From contig NZ_FOGI01000016.1 of NCBI RefSeq assembly GCF_900111175.1, positions 106,654 to 170,653 on the forward strand: a stretch of 64,000 nt of DNA, in the 5' to 3' direction. Both the position numbers and the translations under genes were made by a program. Shown here one piece after another: positions 8,290 through 17,952 of the stretch; position 1 is the first letter of the stretch; every line of letters starts with the position of its first letter. This stretch comes from Actinokineospora terrae. Lineage in GTDB: Bacteria; Actinomycetota; Actinomycetes; Mycobacteriales; Pseudonocardiaceae. The notes under the pieces are model-generated. The model did not search any database. It saw only the letters and a list, made by a program, of their open reading frames with translations, and had not been told where the DNA came from.

Positions 8290-8371
8290 GCGCCGGGTGG
8301 GGCGCGGCCGCGCGCCGCGCCTCGCCCGGGTTCGAACAGGTGTTTGAACGAACCGGTGCCCAGGGTGCAGT

Positions 8372-9502
8372 ATGGGCACCATGCGAACACCTGATCGAGA
8401 GGCGCGCGGGTCGGTGGCCCTGCTCGCCGCCCGGCTGACCGAGGCCGCCGCGCTCGGGCCGGGTGCCGCTCTCGACCGGATCCAGCAGGTCGCCGCGCAG
8501 GGCGGCGAGCTGGCGACGGCCGCCTCGGTGGCGTCGCTGTCGCGGGCACTGGAACTGCTCTGGCAGCGCGGCTGGCTGCCGGGCGAGGCCGTCGCCGCGG
8601 TCCCCAAGCCGCTGACCGCGCTGGTCACCGCCGCTATCGGGCACGAGTGCCGTCGCTACCCGACCGCCCGCCTGCACCCGGTGTGGCGCGCGCAGTTGGC
8701 CTCTTTGGACACCGCGCCGGTGGAGTTGGCCGAGCCGCTGGTCCCCGGGTTGCGCCGGATCGTCGAGCTGGTCGCGGTGCTGATGTCGCTGCCGCAACTG
8801 CCCAGGTTGGTGCCCGGTCCGTGCGAGGCCGAGGTGCGGACCAGCGCGGCCGGGGTCGATCCCCGGGTGATGGCGAAGGTGCGCGGCCTGCTGACCAAGG
8901 CCGAGTCCACCCCGTTCGCCGCCGAGGCCGAGGCGCTCTCGGCCAAGGCCCAGGAGCTGATGTCCCGCTACGCCTTCGAACAGGCCGTCATCACCGCGGA
9001 CCACCCGCAGCAGGCCACCGCCCGCAGGCTGTGGCTGAGCGGGCCGTACCAGGCGCCGAAGGCCCAACTGGTCGAGGCCGTGGCCGGCGCCAACCGCTGC
9101 CGCTCGGTCTTCTACCCCCGCCTCGGCTGCGTCGGCCTGGTCGGCCACGAGACCGACCTGGAGATCACCGAACTGCTCGCCACCTCCCTGGCCACCCAGT
9201 CCACCCGGGCGCTCGCCTGCGCTCCCGGCCGCACCCGGGCGTACCGCCAGGCCTTCCTGGTCGCCTACGCCCACCGCGTCCACCAGCGGCTGGTGGACGC
9301 CGCGGCCCAGGTCCGCCCCCACTCCACGGCGCTGGTCCCGGTCCTCGCCTCCCGGGAAGCCGCGGTCGACGCCAAGTTCGCCGCCCTCTTCCCCGGAATC
9401 CGCACCCGCCGCACCACCGCCACCAACCCCTCCGGCTGGACCGCGGGCCTGGCCGCCGCCGACCTCGCCGACCTACACCCCCACCGGCGCGTGGCCAGCT
9501 AG
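8372..9502 (+). CDS. DUF2786 domain-containing protein
   Basis: A 376-residue protein. The central segment VMAKVRGLLTKAESTPFAAE continues into AEALSAKAQELMSRYAFEQA, the signature of DUF2786, an uncharacterised domain common in actinomycetes and some phages. The C-terminal part resembles the region usually fused to it. The first 160 residues are Leu/Ala-rich and helical. No catalytic motif is evident. An in-frame ATG at 8381 is an alternative start. Its last 30 bp overlap the 3' end of the converging oxidoreductase gene. Confidence 0.8.
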   Translation: MGTMRTPDREARGSVALLAARLTEAAALGPGAALDRIQQVAAQGGELATAASVASLSRALELLWQRGWLPGEAVAAVPKPLTALVTAAIGHECRRYPTARLHPVWRAQLASLDTAPVELAEPLVPGLRRIVELVAVLMSLPQLPRLVPGPCEAEVRTSAAGVDPRVMAKVRGLLTKAESTPFAAEAEALSAKAQELMSRYAFEQAVITADHPQQATARRLWLSGPYQAPKAQLVEAVAGANRCRSVFYPRLGCVGLVGHETDLEITELLATSLATQSTRALACAPGRTRAYRQAFLVAYAHRVHQRLVDAAAQVRPHSTALVPVLASREAAVDAKFAALFPGIRTRRTTATNPSGWTAGLAAADLADLHPHRRVAS

Positions 9503-10327
9503 CAAGTCGACCAGGGCCGCGATGTCCTCGTTGCCCCCTGCCGCCTCGACGCGTCGGGCCATGAGGTCGAAGAACGGGGTGAGCAGGCGCGGGTCGACGC
9601 CCTGGGCCTTGGCCGTGCCGAGGAACGTGGGGATGCCCGCTACCTGCATGGCCAGGTTGGACGTGACGTCGGTGGTGTGGTTGCCTGTGTGTAGTCGTTG
9701 GGCGACGCCGTAGGCGGATGCGGTTGTCGTAGTGACCCAGTCGACGAGCAGCGGTGCGAAGGCGACCGGGTCGATGCCGTCCGCGCGTAGCAGGGCGAAA
9801 GCGTGCGTGATGCCCGCGAACATGCCGTACATGCCAGAGAGCAGCGCGATGTCGTAGAGCGCCGCGTGACCGGCGTCCTCGCCGACGTAGTGGATGCGTG
9901 CTGGTGCTGCGAGCACGGTGGTGTGCTCTTCGACGAGAGCCTGCGAGCCGCTGTAGAAGATGAACGCGCCTGTTGCGCCGATCATCGGAGGTACGGCCAT
10001 GATCCCGCCGTCGACGAAACGGGCGCCGCGGTCGGTAGCCCACTGCGCGCGGGCACGGGCTTGTTCAGGGGTGCTGGTGGTGAGGTTGACCAGGTCCTTG
10101 CCTGCCAGTTCGACGCCGTCGAGCACCTCGGTGACCGAGTCGTCGTCGAGCAGGCAGACGACGACCAGCTGGTTCGCCGCGACCGCCGCCGCCGCGGTGT
10201 CGGCCACGACAGCGCCCGCTGGCGACTTGGGGGTCCGGTTCCAGACCGTCGGCGTGATGCCCGCCGCGAGCCAGGCCCGCACGATCGCCGAGCCCATCGC
10301 GCCGAGTCCGAGAAGGGTGACTGCCAT
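9473..10327 (-). CDS. NAD(P)-dependent oxidoreductase, imine reductase / beta-hydroxyacid dehydrogenase type
   Basis: A 284-residue protein with an N-terminal Rossmann motif VTLLGLGAMGSAIVRAWLAAG, NRT at the end of the second strand (favouring NADPH) and a helical C-terminal domain. The order matches the 6-phosphogluconate dehydrogenase/3-hydroxyisobutyrate dehydrogenase superfamily, and the C-terminal half (AGEDAGHAALYDIALL) looks like the imine reductase branch. The substrate is unknown. It is transcribed away from an HxlR-type regulator, with a perfect palindrome in the 90-bp gap, so it is the likely regulated target. Confidence 0.82.
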   Translation of the reverse strand: MAVTLLGLGAMGSAIVRAWLAAGITPTVWNRTPKSPAGAVVADTAAAAVAANQLVVVCLLDDDSVTEVLDGVELAGKDLVNLTTSTPEQARARAQWATDRGARFVDGGIMAVPPMIGATGAFIFYSGSQALVEEHTTVLAAPARIHYVGEDAGHAALYDIALLSGMYGMFAGITHAFALLRADGIDPVAFAPLLVDWVTTTTASAYGVAQRLHTGNHTTDVTSNLAMQVAGIPTFLGTAKAQGVDPRLLTPFFDLMARRVEAAGGNEDIAALVDLLAGHAPVGV

Positions 10328-10364
10328 GCCCCCAGGCTGGTCCGGCCCACCCCGGTGATCAAGT

Positions 10365-10382
10365 ACGCACTTCGAAGTGCGT
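10365..10382. promoter_or_regulatory. Perfect 18-bp palindrome between divergent genes (putative HxlR operator)
   Basis: ACGCACTTCGAAGTGCGT is identical to its reverse complement. It lies between the start of the imine reductase-like gene (minus, 10327) and the HxlR gene (plus, 10418), centred in the shared promoter region. HxlR proteins bind as dimers to such sites, so it is the natural candidate operator for both genes. Binding is inferred, not shown. Confidence 0.6.
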
Positions 10383-10417
10383 GGCGCGCCGCGACCGGCC
10401 TGCGGCACCCTGGAACC

Positions 10418-10750
10418 ATGGCCACGACCCCACGCCCCGGCGGCCCCTACCAGTGCGGCATCGACGCGGCCATGGACGTCATCGGCGGCAAGTGGAAGGT
10501 GCTCATCCTCTGGGCACTCAAGGACCACCCCTGCCGCTTCGGCGAACTCCGCCGCCACCTGCCCGGCATCACCGAGAAGGTCCTCACCACCCACCTGCGC
10601 GAACTCGAGGCCCACCGCATAGTCCACCGCCACTCCCACCCCGAATCCCCACCCCGCGTCGAGTACTCCCTCACCCCTGCGGGCCAGGCCCTCAACAACG
10701 CCCTGACCCCCCTCGGCAACTGGGGCACCACCCACGTCATCAACGCGTAG
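10418..10750 (+). CDS. HxlR-family winged-helix transcriptional regulator
   Basis: A 110-residue winged-helix protein of the HxlR/DUF24 family, recognised by CGIDAAMDVIGGKWKVLILW, RFGELRRHLPGITEKVLTTH and YSLTPAGQAL. The N-terminal Cys (YQCGID) is the position that senses thiol-reactive electrophiles in studied members such as HypR or QorR. It is divergent from an NADPH oxidoreductase, a common pairing in which the regulator controls a detoxifying reductase. ATG 10418 gives the family's usual N-terminus. Confidence 0.9.
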   Translation: MATTPRPGGPYQCGIDAAMDVIGGKWKVLILWALKDHPCRFGELRRHLPGITEKVLTTHLRELEAHRIVHRHSHPESPPRVEYSLTPAGQALNNALTPLGNWGTTHVINA

Positions 10751-10887
10751 CCAATTCCCGCAACACACCCGAAACCGGTAAGAGGCCGCATTCGGGCCGC
10801 ACCGCGGTTGGCGGCGTTCGCGCTGGTGGTGGCGGGTGCGGACCCCCGTTTTGGCTGCCTGTGCTGGTGTCCGGTATCCTCTCAGGC

Positions 10888-10977
10888 GGAGGATTCGCAT
10901 AGTGGCCTAGTGCGCACGATTGGAAATCGTGTTGGGTGTTAAAACCCTCGGGGGTTCAAATCCCCCATCCTCCGCCA
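10888..10977 (+). tRNA. tRNA-Ser (anticodon GGA)
   Basis: Class II tRNA with a long variable arm. GGAGGAT (10888-10894) pairs with ATCCTCC before discriminator G, and the CCA ends at 10977. The anticodon stem CACGA/TCGTG closes the loop TTGGAAA, giving anticodon GGA (reads UCC and UCU). The T-arm GGGGG/CCCCC is intact. Confidence 0.97.
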
Positions 10978-10980
10978 CCG

Positions 10981-11013
10981 GAAGCGCCGGTCACCCTGGG
11001 TGACCGGCGCTTC
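10981..11013. terminator. Bidirectional terminator hairpin
   Basis: GAAGCGCCGGTCACCC (10981-10996) and its exact complement at 10998-11013 form a near-continuous palindrome, so the effective loop is a few bases. It lies four bases after the tRNA CCA end and six bases before the 3' end of the converging lipoprotein gene, and probably serves both. Confidence 0.75.
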
Positions 11014-11019
11014 GGTCGT

Positions 11020-12279
11020 TCAGCGCAGGGTGGTGCGCATGTCGTCGGCCAGTTGGTCGAGGCGGAGGGGGACGCCTTCCGGGCGGTCGAGGGCGTTGTG
11101 CAGGCTCTCCTGGATCAGGTCGGAGACGCGGTCGTACTGGGGGGTTTGGACTCGGTCGCGGGCGGTGTCGAGGCTGTGGTGGAGGTGTTCGAGGTAGGGG
11201 AACTTGCTGCGCAGCACCGGATCGGCGTAGAGGCTGCGGACGGTGGGGGCGAAGCCGCCCTTGGCGAACAGTTCTCGTTGTTCGGACTCTTCGGTGTAGA
11301 AGCGGATGAAGTCGCGGGCCGTCTCCTGGTGCTGGGAGCAGGGGGAGATGGCCAGGTTCCAACCGCCGAGAGCGCTGGGGCCGGGGAGGGTGGTCACGCC
11401 GACCGCGGCGGCGATGGGGGAGTCGGGGGCGGTCATGATCGGGTACACGTAGGGCCAGTTGCGCATGAACAGGGCCTTGCCCGCCTGGAAGTGCTCGCGG
11501 CTGCGTTCCTCGTTGAACCCGGTGGCCGCGCGCGGGATCCAGCCGTCGCGCAGGCCCATGGCGAGCATCTCGACACCCTGCTTGGCCTGCGGTGAGTTGA
11601 TGGTGATGGCGTGGTCGGTGGTCAGGTTGCCGCCCTTGGACCAAATGGCCTCTAGGGCGTTGACGGTAAGACCCTCGTACCGCTGTAGCTGGCCCACGTA
11701 GCCGTCTATGCCGTAGATGGGCCTCAGCTTGTTCGCGATCGCTATGAGCTCATCCCAGCTCTTAGGCGGACGCAACCCCTGCGCGTCCAGGTAGTCCTTG
11801 CGGTAGAAGAGAAGCCCCGCATCTGTGCGGCCCGGGATTGCGTAGAGCTTGCCGTCCACAGTGGCGTTCTCGACCGGTACGCGTAGGAACTTGCCGATGT
11901 CGAACTCGTCCGGGTTCAACGGCAGCAGGTACCCGGCTCTGGCGAACTCCGCGGTCCACACCGCGTCGACGACGATGACGTCGTTGCACCTACCTCGCGC
12001 TCCCGGCAGCGCGCCGTCCTGGGCCGCTGCCACCAGGGAGGCCCGGTGCGAGTCGGAGGACGGCGACTGCTCGACGAACGTCACCTGTTCCTTGATGCCG
12101 CGGCGGTTGTTCCACCGCTCCACCAACCGTTCCACCTGACGGTCCTGAGTGGTGTCACGGCCGTCCACGAAGGTGATCGGCCCTCTAGCGTGGACGCGGT
12201 CGTCCCCAGCGGGTTGGGTCGCGCACGCACCCGAGGCTGCTAGAACCACCGCCAGGCCTGCATAGAGGAGCTTGTTCAT
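11020..12279 (-). CDS. Extracellular solute-binding lipoprotein (orphan, no ABC permease nearby)
   Basis: A 419-residue type 1 (sugar-type) solute-binding protein. A lipoprotein signal, MNKLLYAGLAVVLAASGAC, ends in the lipobox Cys. Family-typical segments include YAIPGRTDAGLLFYRKDYL, PKSWDELIAIANKL, and GWNLAISPCSQHQETARDF near the C-terminus. Binding-protein genes normally sit with two permease genes, but none is nearby. Instead its ATG overlaps the stop of the cyclase-like/vWA membrane protein gene by 4 bp, implying coupled synthesis and a shared function. The ligand is unknown. Role as a ligand-sensing partner of that protein is inference. Confidence 0.82.
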   Translation of the reverse strand: MNKLLYAGLAVVLAASGACATQPAGDDRVHARGPITFVDGRDTTQDRQVERLVERWNNRRGIKEQVTFVEQSPSSDSHRASLVAAAQDGALPGARGRCNDVIVVDAVWTAEFARAGYLLPLNPDEFDIGKFLRVPVENATVDGKLYAIPGRTDAGLLFYRKDYLDAQGLRPPKSWDELIAIANKLRPIYGIDGYVGQLQRYEGLTVNALEAIWSKGGNLTTDHAITINSPQAKQGVEMLAMGLRDGWIPRAATGFNEERSREHFQAGKALFMRNWPYVYPIMTAPDSPIAAAVGVTTLPGPSALGGWNLAISPCSQHQETARDFIRFYTEESEQRELFAKGGFAPTVRSLYADPVLRSKFPYLEHLHHSLDTARDRVQTPQYDRVSDLIQESLHNALDRPEGVPLRLDQLADDMRTTLR

Positions 12280-14612
12280 CCCTGCCTCCAGAGTCCAGCC
12301 GCGACCAGGTTGGCCAACTTCGGTATGTCGTCCTCGACCGAGGTGAGGTCTACGCAGCTGCTGGCTGCGGCCTTCGCCAGCTCGGTAAGCCCAGCTGACT
12401 CGCACCGTCCCGCCAGCAGGTTGACCACGAGAAGCCGCGTGACCCGTGGGTCCTGTCCGGTCACCTTCATCTTCAGTGCGGGCATGTCTGTCTGGCTCAC
12501 GTCGGCGGTAGCGGAATCGGTGATGATGACGAGGAGGTCGGTACCGCGGGCCTTCTTGTCTGCCCTGAGTCGGTCCATACCCGCCTCGATAGCGCCATAG
12601 ACGTCGGAGTCGCCTGGGGTAAGAGGGAAGTCGGGCCGCGCGGCCTTGCGGATCGCGTTCGTCTGTTCAGGCCCTAGCGGCACGACGTCTTGCGTAGTCG
12701 TGCCGAAGGTCAGCAGGCCGACCTCGTCGTCGTCCCGGAACTGTTGGAGCAACCTGCGCACCAGCTCGTTCGCCGTCTGGATCCGAGTCCCCTGCTGGAA
12801 CGGCGCCCCCATCGACTGCCCGGCGTCGACCGCGAACAGCACCCTCGGGTGCGTGCTCCCCACCGCCGCCGCGCCTTGGAGCAGGTCGAACGCGGTCGCT
12901 GGGTTGACCGGCAACGCCGTTGACAGCACCGGCCCCTCGCCGCGCCCGTCCCGGTCGCGGAAACCCGAGTTGCGCAGGTCGGCGGCGGCAGGCGGGCTCA
13001 TCAGGTACTCGTAGAACCGGTCGATCACCTGGCGGCGCTGGTGGTGCTCGGGTCGGTCGGTCCAGCGCACGACCACGAAAGGGTAGTCCTGGACCGGTGA
13101 CTCTGTTTGCAGGTAGAACGGCGTTAGCGCTTCCGGACGCGCTGACGCCGAGCAGTCGCTCCCGAGCTGCCTGCCCCGGTTGTAGTCGATGACCGCCTTC
13201 TCCGACACCAACGCGGCCGGTTGCCCCGGCGTGTTGCGTATGGCGCACAGCAGGTTCCCGCTGTCGAGCTCGGGCGCGTAGGGGATCTCCCGCTCCGCGC
13301 TGTGCGCGATGCGCGGCACCGATTCCCCGGTCATCACCTTCGACGTGAGCTCAGGCTGCTCCAAGCGGTGCCGGTAGTACGCGATCGTCGCGAGCATCCC
13401 CGCGCTGGACGAACGCGGGTCCGGCCTGGTGAACCCATCGCCGCTGCTCGCCGCTAGCGCTATGGACTGCCAGGTGACCCATTTGCCGTCGACTGGTCGT
13501 AGTGCGTCGACCATCGCCTTCGGTGCCGCGAGAACGATCGGTGACCGCGCGATGCCCGGCCTGGGCTCTAGCGTCGCGCCGATCCCGGGCACTCTCGCCA
13601 GCCTGGCGGCTACGTGGTCGATATCGACACTGGAGTCGGGGATCCACACGTGCGGCTCCGGCCCGTGGTCGCGCAGGTCGTTGCGACCGGACCAACCCTG
13701 CCCGAGTGCGTCGACCGCGCCGCCGTAGGTATCGGCCACGACCAGCACGCGCGCTTGCCTGCACCGGTTCTCATCGGCCTGATAGGACTTCCGCTCGAAG
13801 TTCAACGCGAGAAGTCGTAGTGCTGGCGCCATTTCCGTCGATGTGAGCACGTTGAGCTGCACGGGGTTAGCGCAGCGCGTGACGGGTGCGGCCGCACCGG
13901 CCAAGAGGTTGGTCATGGGGGCGAGCAGCAGCAGCGCGGTAAGAACGACCGCCTGCCACCTCGGCCTAGGTAGCCGGATCTTGGGCAGTTTTGGCCATTG
14001 CACCGTAGGCAGGCGAAAAGTGGGCGTTGGTGTAACCGGACGGGGATAGTCCGGCGTGCAGATCCACGCCGTGGTCTTGGTTTCCTTCTGCTGCACGGTG
14101 TGAGACCGGTAGATGGCTGGGTTCGCGGCAGGCTGGTGCTTCACGACGTGCTCGTAGAACCAGTCCGACACCGCTAGAGCGAGAACGCCGGGGGAACCAG
14201 CGAGTGCGCTACGCAGCGGTTGCGACTCCAGGAGTCGGAAGGCGTGGTTCAGGTCCGTGCCGTGCTTGCCGTTGTCGTCGCTACCGACCTCGCCAGCGTG
14301 GATGGCGACCTTGAGCCGGATCTGCGTTTCCGGCCCGTGGTCGGCGTTGTGCTCACGCAGCGCCGCTGCCAACTCGTGCGGCAGGGACGCCACCAACTCG
14401 CCCTTGGGGACGTCCGGGATGAGCAGGAACAGGCCGTCGCCGCGGTCCTCGTGGTAGCCCCACGGCAGCTTGGCCCGGTCGAGCGCGCGGTGAAGAGCGG
14501 CGTAGAGGCCGTCTCTGACCACCCTCTGGTGCCGGTCGGTGCGCCGGACGTCGCCGTAGCTCTCGACGTCGACGGCCAGGATGCTCGTGTGCTTGTCCGT
14601 GGAATGAGACAC
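12276..14612 (-). CDS. Membrane protein fusing class III cyclase-like domain, solute-binding-like region and vWA domain
   Basis: A 778-residue multi-domain protein. Residues 8-165 resemble a class III nucleotidyl cyclase: Asp15 in SILAVDVESYGD and Asp59 in HEDRGDGLFLLIP at the two metal positions, then RLKVAIHAGEV and LNHAFRLLE with Asn122 and Arg126 at the transition-state positions. One transmembrane helix follows (about 220-241). The rest should be extracytoplasmic: a periplasmic-binding-like region (about 255-560; LNVLTSTEMAPALRLL, DYPFVVVRW) and a C-terminal vWA domain with the MIDAS motif DAGQSMG and LLVIITDSATADV. The next gene is a coupled solute-binding lipoprotein. A transmembrane sensor linking an outside ligand to an intracellular nucleotide is plausible but unproven; the cyclase-like domain could also be an inactive binding module. 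Confidence 0.75.
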   Translation of the reverse strand: MSHSTDKHTSILAVDVESYGDVRRTDRHQRVVRDGLYAALHRALDRAKLPWGYHEDRGDGLFLLIPDVPKGELVASLPHELAAALREHNADHGPETQIRLKVAIHAGEVGSDDNGKHGTDLNHAFRLLESQPLRSALAGSPGVLALAVSDWFYEHVVKHQPAANPAIYRSHTVQQKETKTTAWICTPDYPRPVTPTPTFRLPTVQWPKLPKIRLPRPRWQAVVLTALLLLAPMTNLLAGAAAPVTRCANPVQLNVLTSTEMAPALRLLALNFERKSYQADENRCRQARVLVVADTYGGAVDALGQGWSGRNDLRDHGPEPHVWIPDSSVDIDHVAARLARVPGIGATLEPRPGIARSPIVLAAPKAMVDALRPVDGKWVTWQSIALAASSGDGFTRPDPRSSSAGMLATIAYYRHRLEQPELTSKVMTGESVPRIAHSAEREIPYAPELDSGNLLCAIRNTPGQPAALVSEKAVIDYNRGRQLGSDCSASARPEALTPFYLQTESPVQDYPFVVVRWTDRPEHHQRRQVIDRFYEYLMSPPAAADLRNSGFRDRDGRGEGPVLSTALPVNPATAFDLLQGAAAVGSTHPRVLFAVDAGQSMGAPFQQGTRIQTANELVRRLLQQFRDDDEVGLLTFGTTTQDVVPLGPEQTNAIRKAARPDFPLTPGDSDVYGAIEAGMDRLRADKKARGTDLLVIITDSATADVSQTDMPALKMKVTGQDPRVTRLLVVNLLAGRCESAGLTELAKAAASSCVDLTSVEDDIPKLANLVAAGLWRQG

Positions 14613-14797
14613 GCCCTGCTCCCGATAGGTCGCCTCAGGGCGTACAGGGTACCGCCGTACGAGCGGAGTTCGTGGTCTGAATCACACCTCTGGTGGGCAG
14701 ATGTCCAGGTCTTGTCTTGTCCGTCGGGTGTTCCCGCAGGTGTTAGGACTACCGGCCCCGCCGGGGGTGGCGTTGCCCGACTCCCGCTACACTGACC

Positions 14798-14887
14798 GAG
14801 GACCCCGCGCGGTGTTCATCTCGCGAACCTCCCCAGGGCCGGAAGGCAGCAAGGATAAGCGGGCTCTGGCAGGTGCGCGGGGTCCCC
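14798..14887 (+). ncRNA. ffs: Signal recognition particle RNA, small bacterial type
   Basis: The conserved apical core AGGGCCGGAAGGCAGCAAGG, with its GGAA tetraloop and internal loops that bind Ffh, is followed by TCTGGCAGGT. The terminal helix is formed by GGACCCCGCGC (14800-14810) and GCGCGGGGTCC (14875-14885). Length near 90 nt suits the 4.5S-type RNA. A short T-rich run follows. Its place just upstream of the dnaX region is typical of actinobacteria. Confidence 0.93.
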
Positions 14888-14894
14888 TTTCGTC

Positions 14895-15902
<1,008 letters not shown>

Positions 15903-15970
15903 GTACCGACCAACGCAGCCGGGGGCGGTCGGATTCCCGGCCTGTCGGTGCCGACCGGTAGTGTCGCGAC

Positions 15971-17944
15971 GTGGCGCTCGCCCTCTACCGCAAGTACCGG
16001 CCTGCGACCTTCGCCGAGGTCGTCGGACAGGAACACGTCACCATCCCGCTGCGCACGGCGCTGGCGGCAGGCCGGGTCAACCACGCCTACCTCTTCTCCG
16101 GGCCGCGCGGCTGCGGCAAGACCTCCAGCGCGCGCATCCTGGCCCGGTCGCTCAACTGCGCCGAGGGCCCGACCGACGAGCCGTGCGGCGTGTGCGACTC
16201 GTGCGTCGGCCTGGCCCCCAACGGCCCGGGCACCGTCGACGTCGTCGAGCTCGACGCGGCCAGCCACGGTGGTGTCGACGACGCCCGCGAGCTGCGCGAC
16301 CGCGCCTTCTACGCGCCCGCCAGCTCGCGCTACCGGGTGTTCATCGTCGACGAGGCGCACATGGTCACCACGCAGGGCTTCAACGCCCTGCTCAAGATCG
16401 TCGAGGAGCCGCCGGAGCACCTCGTCTTCATCTTCGCCACCACCGAGCCGGAGAAGGTGCTGCCGACCATCCGGTCGCGCACCCACCACTACCCGTTCCG
16501 GCTCATCCCGCCCAGCTCGATGCGCGAGCTGCTGGAGCGCAACTGCGCCGCCGAGAACGCCAAGATCGAGCCCGCGGTCTTCCCGCTGGTCATCCGGGCG
16601 GGCGGCGGTTCGGCGCGCGACACCCAGTCGGTGCTCGACCAGCTCCTCGCGGGCGCGGGCCCAGAGGGGGTCACCTACGAGCGCGCGGTGTCGCTGCTCG
16701 GCGTCACCGACGTGGCACTGATCGACGACATGGTCGACGGTCTCGGCGCGGGCGACGCGTCGGCGGTCTACAGCACGGTGGACCGCCTGGTCGAGGCCGG
16801 TCACGACCCGCGCCGGTTCGCCTCCGACCTGCTCGACCGGTTGCGCGACCTGGTCCTGATCCGCGCCGTGCCGGACGCGGCCAGCCGAGGGCTGGTCAAC
16901 GCGCCGGAGGACGAACTCGTCCGGATGGTCGGTCAGGCCGAACGGCTCGGTGCCGCCACCTTGGCGCGGTACGCCGAGATCGTGCACACCGGCCTGGTCG
17001 AGATGCGTGGCGCCACCGCGCCGAGGTTGCTGCTAGAGCTGCTGTGCGCCCGCATGCTCCTACCGGGCGCGGTGCCAACGGACGCGGCGGCCGACTCGGC
17101 CGTCCTTCAGCGGTTGGAGCAGGTGGAGCGCAGGCTGTCCGCCGCGCCCGTCGCCGAACCCAGCGCGCGCCCGGTCGCCCCCCGACCGTCGCAGCGCGCG
17201 CCGGAACCCGCCCGCGAACCCGTTCGAGCCGCGCCGCCCGTGCGCGCCCCCGAGCCCGCGCGTGCCCCTGAACCAGCCCCCGAGCCGCCGCGCACCCGAG
17301 CACCCGAACCCGCGCCAGAGCCTCCCCGCGCCGTCGAACCGACGCCCGCGCCGACCCCGGAACCCGCACCGGAGCAGACCAGTGCCCCCGGCGGGTTGGA
17401 CGCCGCGGCGATCCGCCGGGTCTGGCCCGAGCTGCTCTCGGCCGTCCGCTCGTCCAGCCGCAGCACCGAGGCGATGCTGACCAACGCGACGGTCCAGTCG
17501 GTCGAGGGGGAGACGGTGGTGATCGCGCACCCCGCCGCGCCGCTGGCCCGCAGGCTCGCCGACCCGCGCAACACCGACGCCATCGCCCAGGCCCTGGTCT
17601 CGGTCCTCGGCGGCCGGTGGCAGGTCCGCTGCGTCCACGCCGAGCCCGGTGCCGCGGCCGCGCAGCCCGCCCGCCAGTCCCGCCCGGCGCCGGAGCCCAC
17701 CCGTACCTATGAGCCCCCTCGGCGCCAGGTCCCCCCACCGGCGACGGCAGCGCCAGCGGACGAGATCCCCCCGCCTGAGCCGCCGGAGCCCGACCTCCCG
17801 CCCGAGCCGGAGGACGAAGAGGAGATGATGGCCCAGGCCGCCGTCAAGCCGGACCCCAACGACGCCTCGACGCGTCAGCAGGACCCGGAGGCGGTCATGC
17901 TCAAGCTCCTCGCCGACACCCTGGGCGCGCGCCCGGTCGAGTAG
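15971..17944 (+). CDS. dnaX: DNA polymerase III subunit gamma/tau
   Basis: The clamp-loader ATPase of the replisome, 657 residues from GTG 15971. It has ALYRKYRPATFAEVVGQEHV, Walker A GPRGCGKTSSA, a four-Cys zinc module (the Cys of SLNCAE, then CGVCDSC), Walker B VFIVDEAHM and the sensor segment FIFATTEPEKVLPTIRSR. Residues about 390-480 are a Pro/Ala/Glu-rich linker, followed by a tau-type C-terminal domain and an acidic tail. No A-rich slippage site is visible, so a frameshifted gamma form is not indicated. The ybaB and recR genes that usually follow directly are here separated from it by two genes on the other strand. Confidence 0.97.
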   Translation: MALALYRKYRPATFAEVVGQEHVTIPLRTALAAGRVNHAYLFSGPRGCGKTSSARILARSLNCAEGPTDEPCGVCDSCVGLAPNGPGTVDVVELDAASHGGVDDARELRDRAFYAPASSRYRVFIVDEAHMVTTQGFNALLKIVEEPPEHLVFIFATTEPEKVLPTIRSRTHHYPFRLIPPSSMRELLERNCAAENAKIEPAVFPLVIRAGGGSARDTQSVLDQLLAGAGPEGVTYERAVSLLGVTDVALIDDMVDGLGAGDASAVYSTVDRLVEAGHDPRRFASDLLDRLRDLVLIRAVPDAASRGLVNAPEDELVRMVGQAERLGAATLARYAEIVHTGLVEMRGATAPRLLLELLCARMLLPGAVPTDAAADSAVLQRLEQVERRLSAAPVAEPSARPVAPRPSQRAPEPAREPVRAAPPVRAPEPARAPEPAPEPPRTRAPEPAPEPPRAVEPTPAPTPEPAPEQTSAPGGLDAAAIRRVWPELLSAVRSSSRSTEAMLTNATVQSVEGETVVIAHPAAPLARRLADPRNTDAIAQALVSVLGGRWQVRCVHAEPGAAAAQPARQSRPAPEPTRTYEPPRRQVPPPATAAPADEIPPPEPPEPDLPPEPEDEEEMMAQAAVKPDPNDASTRQQDPEAVMLKLLADTLGARPVE

Positions 17945-17952
17945 CGGCCTGC

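Noticed and set aside
6630..8549. 639-codon minus-strand frame opposite the M24 peptidase
   Set aside because: It is an antisense shadow typical of very GC-rich coding DNA; the plus-strand gene has clear metal-ligand motifs.
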